Program-made: the position numbers and the translations under genes
The notes under the pieces: generated by a model
The model's database searches: none
Seen by the model: the letters and a program-made list of their open reading frames with translations, nothing else
What the model was told of the DNA's origin: nothing
From: Dyadobacter sp. LHD-138
GTDB lineage: Bacteria; Bacteroidota; Bacteroidia; Cytophagales; Spirosomataceae
Assembly (NCBI RefSeq): GCF_030929615.1
Contig: NZ_JAVFVU010000015.1
Span: 140,065 to 204,064, forward strand
Length of the DNA: 64,000 nucleotides
Reading direction: 5' to 3'
Shown here: one piece after another, positions 56,966 through 64,000 of the stretch
Layout: each line of letters begins with the position of its first letter
How positions within the stretch are numbered: the first letter of the stretch is position 1

Positions 56966-57299
56966 ATGGAAATTGGATAGGCAAGCGTACGCGCACAGGA
57001 GCGAAATTTAGATTTGCAACTGGATGCTTCTTCCAAGACAGGAATTGAAGGTTTTCACGATAAGGTTTCAGAGGGCAAGTCAGAAAAACCACGTTTGAAT
57101 GAATTATTGAAATATGCCCGATCCGGGGACACTCTTGTGGTATAGAGGCTTGACAGGCTAGACCGAACTGCTGGTCAGCTTATTCAATTGATTGAGGAAT
57201 TGAACAAAAAGGAATATAAATTTTCGAATCTGAAGCAGTTGTTGCTATCGTTTCTGCTGGGCAATATGGTGATAGACAAAATCTCCCAAAACGATTAAT
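56966..57299 (+). pseudogene. Serine recombinase (resolvase/invertase), nonsense-mutated and truncated
   Basis: From ATG 56966 the frame gives 'MEIG', a TAG at codon 5 where Tyr of 'IGYARVS' is expected, then 'QERNLDLQLDA', 'DKVSEGKSEKPRLNELLKYA' and 'RSGDTLVV'. A second TAG at codon 60 (57143-57145) stands where 'WRLDRLDR' has Trp. 'LDRLDRTAGQLIQLIEELNK' then follows in frame. This is the catalytic domain of a Tn3-resolvase-like protein. The catalytic Ser lay in the damaged first segment ('ASVRA'), and the DNA-binding end is gone. It is a relic of a transposon or integrative element. Confidence 0.85.
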
Positions 57300-57354
57300 A
57301 AGTTGCATAAATCACAAATAAAATCTTTGTGAGGTTTTTCCAGGACGATAGACT

Positions 57355-57891
57355 ATGAGAAAAAATTTAATTTTAGTTTTAATCACGACACTTACAATTG
57401 GTTCCATTTGTGCGTTGGTTCATTACATTAGAATGGACGGTTTTTCATTCGCTTGGGCGCTGAACTTCCTGTTGATGTTTTGTGTGCTTGCTTTTACTGA
57501 AACGCTAAAAAGCCAGCTTACTTCTTCTTACTATGATGAAAAGGGCTGGGAACGGAGAGGAAAAATATACGAACCTCTTGGAATAAATTTTTTCAGAAAA
57601 TTATTGGTTTGGACTGGTTGGGAAAAACTGAGTAAAAAATCTAACCCAATAGAAAAAAACACCAGCGTTTTGATGAATTTACATTATCAAACGAAAAAAT
57701 CTGAACTAGGTCACGTAATTATCTTGGTTATCGTGCTGGGATTTAATGTTTTCGTAGCGTTGAAATTCGGAGCTCTCAAATCTTTGTGGCTACTAATATT
57801 AAATATCTTACTAAACCTTTACCCAATTTTCCTTCAACGATACAATCGGCCACGAATAGAAAGAGCTATAAATTTAAGCAGGCGGAGATAG
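57355..57891 (+). CDS. CrtO-like membrane acyltransferase family protein
   Basis: 178 residues with four hydrophobic segments. 'GWERRGKIYEPLGINFFRKLL' and 'LNLYPIFLQRYNRPRIERAI' match the pattern I know from glycosyl-4,4'-diaponeurosporenoate acyltransferase (CrtO) proteins of staphylococci and their many uncharacterised relatives. Catalytic function outside carotenoid clusters is not established, and no carotenoid genes are seen here. It is flanked by the dead recombinase and a CHAD gene. Confidence 0.55.
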   Translation: MRKNLILVLITTLTIGSICALVHYIRMDGFSFAWALNFLLMFCVLAFTETLKSQLTSSYYDEKGWERRGKIYEPLGINFFRKLLVWTGWEKLSKKSNPIEKNTSVLMNLHYQTKKSELGHVIILVIVLGFNVFVALKFGALKSLWLLILNILLNLYPIFLQRYNRPRIERAINLSRRR

Positions 57892-58047
57892 AGATTGGAG
57901 ATTTCGGTATCTGTGACCACTACAATACAGATTTCTTATAGCAGATGCTTTAACGATAATCCGTTTATACATGTTATAGAGGATGGAGGCTTGTAGCATC
58001 ACTTAGCCTTACCCGGCACATCATGAACTATTTCCCCGGAACTGGAG

Positions 58048-58854
58048 ATGAAGCGCAAGAAACTGAAAATAAGAAGAGCATTGGAGCGCCTGAAAAAAAA
58101 TGCAGCCATGATTCCTCGTTCCGAAGACAACATGGAGGCCATTCATCAATTCCGCGTAGCCTATAAGAAAATGAGGGCCATCCTCCGGCTCTGTCACACA
58201 AAACACGCTAAAAAAACAATAAAAATACCTGCTGCTCTTAGAGACATCTACAACAAAGCAGGAAAAGTCCGCAAGTTTCAGCTCTATTATTCCTCGGTAT
58301 TACCGCATCTCAATAAGCGCAACCGTTATCTCTTTGAGCTCATAAAAAGTATTCAACCGCTTACACAACAGTTGGACAAAGTCGTCTCAAAGGTTGACTT
58401 TCCTAAGGCAATCAAGTCAATTACCAGGAGAGCTCCGCAAAGAGTATCGAACAAAATCGTGAGAAAATTTATCCGAAGAAAAGCCAAAGCAGTAAGATCG
58501 GTGCTCGCACAAACAGTTATCTCAGATAGGAAATTGCATTCCGTCAAAAAAGACCTTAAGGATATCCTGTACAATGCAAACTTATTTTCTTTTGCCTTGC
58601 CGAAGCGTTTAAAGACTGTCGGAATTACGGATGAAAAAGGATTAAAAGAATTTACAGATCTATTGAATGATCACCAGGATTATGTCGACGGCATAAACAT
58701 TTTAAGAAGTAACTCATTTTCTAACCTTACGGATAAAAATAAGGCCGCACTCCACAATATCCTTGCACAATGGGAACAGCGTAAAAGATTACTCGCCCAA
58801 CGCATTCAAAATCGTAAAATAATATTGCTGCAAACCCAGGATGCGTTGCCATAA
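58048..58854 (+). CDS. CHAD domain protein
   Basis: 268 residues, strongly basic and helical, no signal peptide. 'MEAIHQFRVAYKKMRAILRL' carries the conserved His and Arg/Lys helix of CHAD (conserved histidine alpha-helical domain), and a second unit is suggested around 'LLNDHQDYVDGINILR'. CHAD proteins bind inorganic polyphosphate, so this is a probable polyphosphate-associated protein. No CYTH triphosphatase domain is fused or adjacent. A possible terminator lies about 100 bases downstream. Confidence 0.8.
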   Translation: MKRKKLKIRRALERLKKNAAMIPRSEDNMEAIHQFRVAYKKMRAILRLCHTKHAKKTIKIPAALRDIYNKAGKVRKFQLYYSSVLPHLNKRNRYLFELIKSIQPLTQQLDKVVSKVDFPKAIKSITRRAPQRVSNKIVRKFIRRKAKAVRSVLAQTVISDRKLHSVKKDLKDILYNANLFSFALPKRLKTVGITDEKGLKEFTDLLNDHQDYVDGINILRSNSFSNLTDKNKAALHNILAQWEQRKRLLAQRIQNRKIILLQTQDALP

Positions 58855-58878
58855 AAATAAATTGACTGTCTGTGAACG

Positions 58879-58910
58879 TTGACATATGTCAAAAATTGAG
58901 ACAATTTGCG
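58879..58910. repeat. Palindrome with a copy of the TTGAGACAATTT word
   Basis: TTGACATATGTCAA (58879-58892) is a perfect 14-bp palindrome, followed by a copy of TTGAGACAATTT. That word recurs in the intergenic repeats at 59183, 61758 and, in part, 59934. It lies just after the CHAD gene. Confidence 0.4.
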
Positions 58911-58951
58911 TTGCTATCTCGAAGCACATTTAAAATCAAGTATCCCATTTC

Positions 58952-59005
58952 TGGTGAGTCATTTTTTTCACTGACGATGCTCTCGATTTACTCACCAATT
59001 TTTTT
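58952..59005 (+). terminator. Possible terminator after the CHAD gene
   Basis: TGGTGAGT (58952-58959) pairs perfectly with ACTCACCA (58990-58997), followed by seven T (58999-59005). The 30-base loop is long and the stem is about 100 bases from the stop codon, so support is moderate. Confidence 0.4.
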
Positions 59006-59182
59006 GCACTGCAAATACCCATGTTAAAACTGAAAAAACAGGTCCTTTTTCAAAAGGATGTTTCAATTATATTTAGGCATGAGTAACTATCAAAATATTC
59101 CGCTAAAATGGACGTAGGTTTCCCGGGAATTAATTGATTATAAGATTCAAAAAATAATGGTTTTCTTTTCCCGTCGATACCT

Positions 59183-59253
59183 TTCGTTTTTTGATACAAT
59201 TTCAAAAGTGACAGGCTATCATTTTAAGTTATGCGTCGTTTTTGAGACGAATT
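59183..59253. repeat. Intergenic repeat, copy A
   Basis: Order: TTCGTTTTTTGATACAATTT, then AAGTGACAGGCTATCATTTT (an imperfect palindrome), then GTTATGCGTCG and TTTTTGAGACGAATT. The first and last parts form a direct repeat of the CGTTTTTTGA-ACAATT word. It lies in the gap between the CHAD and 171-residue membrane-protein genes. The same string in the same order occurs at 62912-62975. Confidence 0.6.
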
Positions 59254-59316
59254 ATTTGAATAGCATAGCTTGTGATAGTTCAGTTTTAATTACGTACCGG
59301 GATCATCATAAAGTCA

Positions 59317-59832
59317 TTAATCATAAATATTGTATTGCAACAGCCTAAAAGTCCCGGTTCTTATCGTTTGAATAGACTGTCCGGATTTCACATTTTGAAA
59401 ATTTAATTGCCTCTCTTTTAATACAAACGGTATCCAGTTATTAAGCATGAGTAGCTTTCTGTTAGGAAGTGGTATGACTCTAGATATTTTTCGAGTTGCA
59501 ACTAGTTTATAGCCCAGTAGTCTGTCGACCTTCCGGCGGCCGCTCTCCAACATAGCTACAAAGGAGATTAAAAGGACTATTAAAGCATACAAGTACAGAA
59601 AATCTTTAACTTTTAAAATATAGGCATCAATGTTTTTCGAAAATATCCAGTTACCCCGTTGAGATTTTGGTGGAATGAAAGGTGAAATCAACGACAGGCA
59701 TATAAATCCAATCATAAAATATAATACCGTTTTAGTTAACCCTTGACCCTTTTTTGCTGAACCGAAGTATCGCCGTAGATCAGCCTCTGAGTATTTTTCC
59801 ATTTGACGGTGGGTATCCATTTTCGAACACAT
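59317..59832 (-). CDS. Hypothetical membrane protein
   Basis: 171 residues from 59832, or about 167 from the more likely second ATG (MDTHRQ...). Two hydrophobic segments ('VLYFMIGFICLSLISPFI' and 'FLYLYALIVLLISFVAML') flank a short loop, and the C-terminal half is basic and soluble. No family recognised. The A+T content and lack of close neighbours suggest accessory DNA. Confidence 0.6.
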   Translation of the reverse strand: MCSKMDTHRQMEKYSEADLRRYFGSAKKGQGLTKTVLYFMIGFICLSLISPFIPPKSQRGNWIFSKNIDAYILKVKDFLYLYALIVLLISFVAMLESGRRKVDRLLGYKLVATRKISRVIPLPNRKLLMLNNWIPFVLKERQLNFQNVKSGQSIQTIRTGTFRLLQYNIYD

Positions 59833-59933
59833 TTAGAACCTTTTGAATCTAAAATTCTGATTATTAATTTGCCTTTGATGTCAACTAACATTTTCGGCGA
59901 TTAAGAATGGATCAATATTCTCATTTCATATGC

Positions 59934-59957
59934 TTCGTTTTTTGAAACAAATGAATT
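59934..59957. repeat. Intergenic repeat, partial copy C
   Basis: TTCGTTTTTTGAAACAAATG followed by AATT resembles the first unit of copy A (59183) and copy D (61758). The palindromic part is missing here. It lies in the gap between two small membrane-protein genes on the minus strand. Confidence 0.35.
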
Positions 59958-59980
59958 ACCCATATTTCCAACAATTAATG

Positions 59981-60457
59981 TCAGTTGCTCTCTTTTCTCC
60001 TAATCTTTTTACTTTCCTTTATTAAAATAAGTATAATGGTAACAGTGGTCAAATTGACCGAAAAATAGTCGTATTGTCCGGAAAAATCTAAATGATACGC
60101 CACTTGAAATAATCCGACATCCGCAGCTAGCTTTGACTCTACAAAATCATACTTGACAAAAAGAATAGGGCCCGTTGAAATCATATATGAAAACACTCCA
60201 ATTGAAAAGGCACAGATCTGTACAACATAACAACCAATTAACACCTTAAACCCCGGCAATTCATTTCTATACGTCAATATTCCGCCAATTATTTGGAAAC
60301 ATGAAAATATAAGTAGTAAAAAGGCAACTCCGGCCTTCACATTGTCATAATCTGAATTTAAATATTCCCGAGCGACCAGATAGAAGAAAGTAACACCTCC
60401 TAAAATTGATAGAATCGCGATACCTTTATTGCCCTTAATCAGATTGCCGTTCTTCAT
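59981..60457 (-). CDS. Hypothetical four-helix membrane protein
   Basis: 158 residues with about four membrane helices ('AILSILGGVTFFYLV', 'AGVAFLLLIFSCFQIIGG', 'VLIGCYVVQICAFSIGVF' and 'YFSVNLTTVTIILILI'). A lysine-rich C-terminal tail ends the protein. No motif or family recognised. It stands alone on the minus strand. Confidence 0.6.
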   Translation of the reverse strand: MKNGNLIKGNKGIAILSILGGVTFFYLVAREYLNSDYDNVKAGVAFLLLIFSCFQIIGGILTYRNELPGFKVLIGCYVVQICAFSIGVFSYMISTGPILFVKYDFVESKLAADVGLFQVAYHLDFSGQYDYFSVNLTTVTIILILIKESKKIRRKESN

Positions 60458-60518
60458 TTATATATCTTGTCGAAAGACAATTTTAGATGAATAGAAATTA
60501 ACACTTTCAATAATAATA

Positions 60519-61712
60519 CTATTTCTTAATTGCCGTTAACTCAGTAATAAGTTCCTCTGCCTCACTGCTGTCTTCTCCTTCCGCTTTTGAAATCTTTACA
60601 GCCTCTTTTGCAGCTTTTAGGGCCAAATATTTATTACCAACTTTATTTTGAAGATTAGAATAAATGCATAGATGCTCATAGTTTTTGTGCAATTTTAATA
60701 CCCTGTCCATAACCTGGATGCCAATTTTCAGCGTTTCTTTATCTTTGGCAAAATGCTTCAAATAAATTCCCGTTTCATACATCGTCTGCCAATCATTTGC
60801 ACCGACTGTTTTTCCATACTGCAAAGTTGATTTGGCATAACCAGGCCAATCACGTTTTCCTCCGAAATAATAAATTTGGGTTAAGGACAGGAGTTTGGAT
60901 GTATCTGCGAAACTAGTGGCCACGATTTTTTTCAGTTCACCTAATAAGGCCAAATTATTTTCTCCTCCTGCCTTGAATGCTGTTTGAGTTATAATTCTCT
61001 GAGCCATTTTATCTACATCGGCCTTTCCAAACAGAGGAATAAATCTTTCCTGGGATTTCAAAAAAAACTGGCTAGTAGGTGTTTTGAAGTCAAGCAAATT
61101 TGTAAAAATGAATCTGAGATTTTTTTCTGACTCCAATTCTTGGGCAGACCGTGTGCTTAGGTATTCCTGTACAATCTTTTCTTTCGGGTTATCTTTCACC
61201 ATATAATAGGTAAGCACACTGCTCAAATTAAACAATAGCTGCGGAGACCTTTCGCCCAGATCGTACTTTGACAGCAATGTAAACAAGGCAGTATTGGGAT
61301 CAGACGCATTTTTACCATCCTGAATAAAATCATTAGATGGTTTGAATCCAGCACTTTGATGGGATTTTTCACCTTCTTTATCAAAATACAAATAAGTAGG
61401 AAATCCCATAATTCCATATTGTTTAGAAAGTGCTTCACCAGCCCCTTTATCTTCACTATCTATTTTAAAGCTGATAAAGTTAGCGTTATAAAAGTCAATG
61501 ACCCTTGGATCCGTGAATGCTTCCTTTTCCATTTGCCGGCAAAAGTGGCAAGATTTGGTCTGTGCATACAGAAAGATTTGTTTTCCACTTTTGCCCGCAT
61601 TCCGCACGGTCTCATCCCAAGAAGATGCAGTAAAATCAATACCTGCCTTAGGTTGCGCGTGGGAAACCAAAACAGCAAATATTAAGACAATGATGTAAAA
61701 AATTCTTTTCAT
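60519..61712 (-). CDS. Secreted thioredoxin-family protein with helical repeat domain
   Basis: 397 residues with a signal peptide (1-19). A thioredoxin fold fills about 25-150, with active site 'CHFCRQMEKEAF' (C-x-x-C), 'FPTYLYFDKEG' (cis-Pro) and 'FISFKIDSEDKGAGE', as in DUF255/thioredoxin_7-type proteins. The remainder is helical and TPR-like ('YEHLCIYSNLQNKVGNKYLALKAAKEAVKI'). It is probably a periplasmic thiol reductase or isomerase. Repeat copy D lies 46 bases upstream of the start codon and could hold its promoter or operator. Confidence 0.88.
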   Translation of the reverse strand: MKRIFYIIVLIFAVLVSHAQPKAGIDFTASSWDETVRNAGKSGKQIFLYAQTKSCHFCRQMEKEAFTDPRVIDFYNANFISFKIDSEDKGAGEALSKQYGIMGFPTYLYFDKEGEKSHQSAGFKPSNDFIQDGKNASDPNTALFTLLSKYDLGERSPQLLFNLSSVLTYYMVKDNPKEKIVQEYLSTRSAQELESEKNLRFIFTNLLDFKTPTSQFFLKSQERFIPLFGKADVDKMAQRIITQTAFKAGGENNLALLGELKKIVATSFADTSKLLSLTQIYYFGGKRDWPGYAKSTLQYGKTVGANDWQTMYETGIYLKHFAKDKETLKIGIQVMDRVLKLHKNYEHLCIYSNLQNKVGNKYLALKAAKEAVKISKAEGEDSSEAEELITELTAIKK

Positions 61713-61757
61713 GACGATGACTTTGTTAAATAGAAATAAACTAGAGTGATCAAGAAG

Positions 61758-61802
61758 TTCGTTTTTTGAGACAATTTTTCTATAAGTGACAACCTGTCAC
61801 TT
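61758..61802. repeat. Intergenic repeat, copy D, with perfect hairpin
   Basis: TTCGTTTTTTGAGACAATTT is followed by AAGTGACAACCTGTCACTT (61784-61802), an 8-bp perfect stem with a 3-base loop. This is the clean form of the imperfect palindromes in copies A and B. It lies immediately upstream of the thioredoxin-family gene on the minus strand. Confidence 0.55.
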
Positions 61803-61935
61803 ACAGCAGCATCTGATCGTTTTGCGAGAAAAATACAAACCGACAATGGTCCATAAATTACGCCAATACACTTATGCTATATAAGCAAAATCCCAAAAGA
61901 TATACCCTGCAGGCAGGCAAAGTGGCAATATGGCC

Positions 61936-62082
61936 TCAGCTTTCTTTTAAATATCCTTTCAGCACCGAAATAATATTGTCAGAACTGGGTCTGGGCGCGT
62001 GCGTTTGCAACATTTTACCTTCTGCATCAATTAGTATATATCTGGGAATTCCCGAAAGACGGTAATTTTCCCAGATATTCAT
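61936..62082 (-). pseudogene. C-terminal remnant of a TlpA-like thioredoxin gene
   Basis: Minus-strand codons read 'MNIWENYRLSGIPRYILID', then 'EGKMLQTHAPRPSSDNI' and end in 'LKES'. This is the typical last third of a TlpA/AhpC-TSA-like domain (cis-Pro 'GIPRYILID'). A stop lies about four codons before the ATG and no CxxC region is present, so the rest of the gene has been lost. It resembles the end of the TlpA-like protein at 54606-56087 in type. Confidence 0.7.
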
Positions 62083-62147
62083 TGATTTGTTTTCAATTCA
62101 AAACAGAACAATAGCCCAGTATTTTTTTGGAAAGCACAATCAAAATA

Positions 62148-62792
62148 CTATTTTTTTCCTTTTATTTTTATTGAGATTTGGCCCTCTACGTTAAGCATTG
62201 CTTCTCCATCTAAATCGGATCTAACAATTGGAGGCTCAGTGCCAAACGACCCGTTATGTGCAAAATAGTCTGACATTAACCTACCAGCCAAATTTGGATC
62301 TGTAAATACAATAACTCGTTTAACTTTTGGGGCTAGGTCATCGTCAATTAGGTAGGATATTGATAACTTGTTCTCACCGTAAGTATGAGCCGACCTTAAA
62401 AGCTCATCATTGCTTATGGAGTTATTTTCTTTATCCAACAAGATGACCTTTGGGAAGAAGAATGTCGGCTGCTTATAAATGGCGCCTTTGGCACCATTTC
62501 TTTTTGATGTGACAATGAGGAGATATCTTTCTGTTTTTTGATCTACTTCGATTGCACCGTAAAAGCTTTTACCAGTTTTGAAGTCGAATGGCTTTTTTAT
62601 TCTATTAATATTAAATGTGGTGTCATCAGAAATTTTCCCAAATTTCATTTCCCCGAATTGCAATAGATCGACGTCAGCTAATAACAACGCTTGTTTACAA
62701 TCATCTACTACTTTTTGCTGAAAATTATGATAGGAATTAATACAGGATATTGACGACCAGATTAGCAGACAAATTACAAAATTACCTTTCAT
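62148..62792 (-). CDS. Hypothetical lipoprotein
   Basis: 214 residues with a signal ending 'SSISC' (Cys17), a credible lipobox. The mature protein is mixed alpha/beta with 'TERYLLIVTSKRNGAKGAIYKQ' and 'VKRVIVFTDPNLAGRLM'. No family recognised. Its upstream region holds repeat copy B. Confidence 0.6.
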   Translation of the reverse strand: MKGNFVICLLIWSSISCINSYHNFQQKVVDDCKQALLLADVDLLQFGEMKFGKISDDTTFNINRIKKPFDFKTGKSFYGAIEVDQKTERYLLIVTSKRNGAKGAIYKQPTFFFPKVILLDKENNSISNDELLRSAHTYGENKLSISYLIDDDLAPKVKRVIVFTDPNLAGRLMSDYFAHNGSFGTEPPIVRSDLDGEAMLNVEGQISIKIKGKK

Positions 62793-62911
62793 TAATATTT
62801 TTAAAGATGTGATAAATACAATTTAAATAAAGAGAAAAACTTGCCGCTTAACACCTTCTGCGCCATTAACACATAAATATCCGGCAACCCATCGTGATTT
62901 GCATCCCTGAT

Positions 62912-62975
62912 GATGGACAATTTTGGAAGTGACCAGGCTGCCACTTTATGTTATGCATCGTTTTTGAGCCGAATT
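62912..62975. repeat. Intergenic repeat, copy B
   Basis: GATGGACAATTTTGG, AAGTGACCAGGCTGCCACTT, then TATGTTATGCATCG and TTTTTGAGCCGAATT. It is colinear with copy A (59183-59253) over about 65 bases, with roughly ten differences and a one-base insertion. It lies 120 bases upstream of the minus-strand lipoprotein gene. I see no gene in the 62793-63220 gap. Confidence 0.6.
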
Positions 62976-63220
62976 GCAAAGCTTCATCCAACCATTAATT
63001 CCAAAATCCAATAAATATTAAAAAGTACATAATAAGTAATTAGCGTCTAATTTAAAATAATCCTATTGACAATCAACTCCCTTACATTTAAAGGAAAATA
63101 CTAAACAGCAGGTGATCTCAGTCTGAGAAAAACCACCGTTTAAACCTGACGTTTTATACGATAAACACAGCCATACTTATTAGCCGCCTAAACGAGGGTC
63201 AACATAAGCAAACCCCAAAC

Positions 63221-63408
63221 TTATTCGCTACGTAAGCTCTTGACGGGATTCATCAACGCGGCTTTGACACTTTGAAAACTTACGGTTAGCAGGGCAATTC
63301 CTACGGCAAGTCCACCCGCTACTGCAAATGTCCACCACTTGATGTCAGATTTATAAGCGAATTCCTGTAACCACCAATGCATAGCATACCAGGCAATGGG
63401 CGAAGCTA
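63221..63408 (-). pseudogene. C-terminal end of an FtsX/MacB-type ABC permease, cut by an IS
   Basis: Minus-strand frame reads 'LASPIAWYAMHWWLQEFAY', 'KSDIKWWTFAVAGGLAVGIA', then 'LLTVSFQSVKAALMNPVKSL' and 'RSE' before the stop at 63221. This is the last membrane helix and conserved end of a MacB-like FtsX permease. Coding similarity stops at about 63408, where the IS630-type element begins, so the gene was interrupted. The rest may lie beyond the element, outside the window. Confidence 0.85.
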
Positions 63409-64000
63409 GTGTCTAATTGCATAGATATTATTCATTAAATTCAATAAAAGTGTTATATTTATGGCATGTCAAGAAAAGTGTCGCCATATCCGATTCCGGA
63501 AGCGGATCAACAAGAACTGGAAAGAAGAATTCGCAGTAGAAATATTTCCCGAAAAGAAAATGATCGGGCCTATATTGTGATTGAAAGCAGTAAAGGCCGT
63601 CAGCCTTCTGAGATAGCTAAGGAGCTGAGAACCTACGCTAATAAAGTAATTTTTTGGCGTAGGGCGTATCAGTCAAAAGGCTTGTCAGGGTTAGAAGACC
63701 AGCCCAAGGCTGGGCGTACAGTTATTTATGATGCGGCTTTCAATGAATCTGTACTTAAAAAGATAAGTGAAACACCACCAGTCGGTTACTCCCGATGGGA
63801 TGCGCCGCTTCTTGCTACTGAACTCAATTGTAGTACCGATGCAATCTGGCGATTATTAAAGAAGGAAGGCATTCATTTAAACAGACAACGCAGTTGGTGC
63901 ATTAGTGCCGACAAGGATTTTGCTGCAAAATCAGCAGACATTGTCGGGCTGTATTTAACGCCGCCCATGAACGCCATTGTTATTTGTGTAGACGAAAAAC
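63409..64000 (+). mobile_element. IS630-family insertion sequence, left part
   Basis: The element appears to begin after the TA at 63407-63408, which fits the TA target preference of IS630/Tc1-mariner transposons. About 55 bases of AT-rich end sequence precede the transposase start. The right end lies outside the window, so the terminal repeats cannot be compared. Confidence 0.7.
63466..64000 (+). CDS. IS630-family transposase, N-terminal part
   Basis: ATG 63466 (MSRKVSPYP...) is chosen; the ATG at 63461 is in another frame. The 178 codons present are open to the window edge. Helix-turn-helix region 1-75 ('GRQPSEIAKELRTYANKVIF'), linker 'GLSGLEDQPKAGRT', second DNA-binding region 'RWDAPLLATELNCSTDAIWR' with 'LLKKEGIHLNRQRSW', and the start of the DDE core at 'NAIVICVDEK', where the first catalytic Asp is seen. 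The rest of the DDE domain lies outside the window. Confidence 0.9.
   Translation, partial: MSRKVSPYPIPEADQQELERRIRSRNISRKENDRAYIVIESSKGRQPSEIAKELRTYANKVIFWRRAYQSKGLSGLEDQPKAGRTVIYDAAFNESVLKKISETPPVGYSRWDAPLLATELNCSTDAIWRLLKKEGIHLNRQRSWCISADKDFAAKSADIVGLYLTPPMNAIVICVDEK

Noticed and set aside
61874..62065. A 63-codon plus-strand open frame
   Set aside because: It is antisense to the TlpA tail, whose minus-strand reading gives clear thioredoxin-family sequence.
1..64000. CRISPR arrays, rRNA and tRNA genes
   Set aside because: I looked for regularly spaced direct repeats, rRNA core sequences and tRNA TψC-arm words and saw none. A tRNA could be missed without a covariance search.

Overview
The window reads as a chromosomal segment of a free-living Bacteroidota, most likely a Cytophagales genus of the Dyadobacter/Spirosoma type. 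Reasons: three SusC/SusD pairs, two of them driven by FecI-type ECF sigma factor plus FecR anti-sigma pairs; SusC proteins with an N-terminal STN domain; a promoter fitting the Bacteroidota TAnnTTTG consensus; LytS/LytTR and CHAD proteins; and large secreted 'PVC-type' beta-propeller dehydrogenases. The genus is a guess from gene content, not from a database match.

Layout. 1-8.2 kb (+): 3' part of a susC, then susD, a terminator, a cupredoxin-dehydrogenase fusion and an FG-GAP repeat protein. 8.2-13.7 kb: small minus-strand genes (a frameshifted membrane protein, DUF4180, an alpha/beta hydrolase, a lipoprotein) and a GH127 beta-L-arabinofuranosidase on +. 13.8-29.3 kb (-): PUL 1, transcribed from sigma factor and FecR through susC, susD, FG-GAP protein, SGNH hydrolase and a c-type-heme dehydrogenase to a large esterase, with a decayed susD tail before the last gene. 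29.4-34.3 kb (+): a compact biotin operon whose first gene encodes a ferritin-like protein with a complete E/ExxH/E/ExxH di-iron ligand set, followed by bioF, bioD, bioB and bioA. 34.4-49.6 kb (-): PUL 2, transcribed from sigma factor and FecR through susC, susD, an (alpha/alpha)6 glycosidase-like protein, SSS symporter, PIG-L deacetylase, mutarotase-like protein and SDR to an enolase-superfamily enzyme. 49.7-53.2 kb: an SDR divergent from a GntR/FCD regulator, a VOC protein and a GNAT. 53.5-56.8 kb (+): LytS kinase, TlpA-like thioredoxin and LytTR regulator in one tight operon. 57-64 kb: accessory DNA with a dead serine recombinase, a CrtO-like membrane protein, a CHAD protein, small membrane proteins, a thioredoxin protein, gene tails and an IS630-type element that has cut an FtsX/MacB-type permease.

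How the parts work together. Each complete PUL has the trans-envelope control set: ligand-bound SusC signals through its STN domain to FecR, which frees the ECF sigma factor. PUL 1 ends in periplasmic oxidation and deacylation enzymes, and its dehydrogenase/FG-GAP module recurs at 4.1-8.2 kb with a copper domain in place of heme. PUL 2 encodes import, deacetylation, anomer conversion, oxidation and dehydration, which suggests a de-acylated sugar converted to a 2-keto-3-deoxy acid. The strongest candidates for new biology are the di-iron protein in the biotin operon, matching antisense terminator-like hairpins in both fecR-susC gaps, and a family of related intergenic repeats between 58.9 and 63.0 kb. 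All coordinates and motifs were read by eye; no homology search was run.
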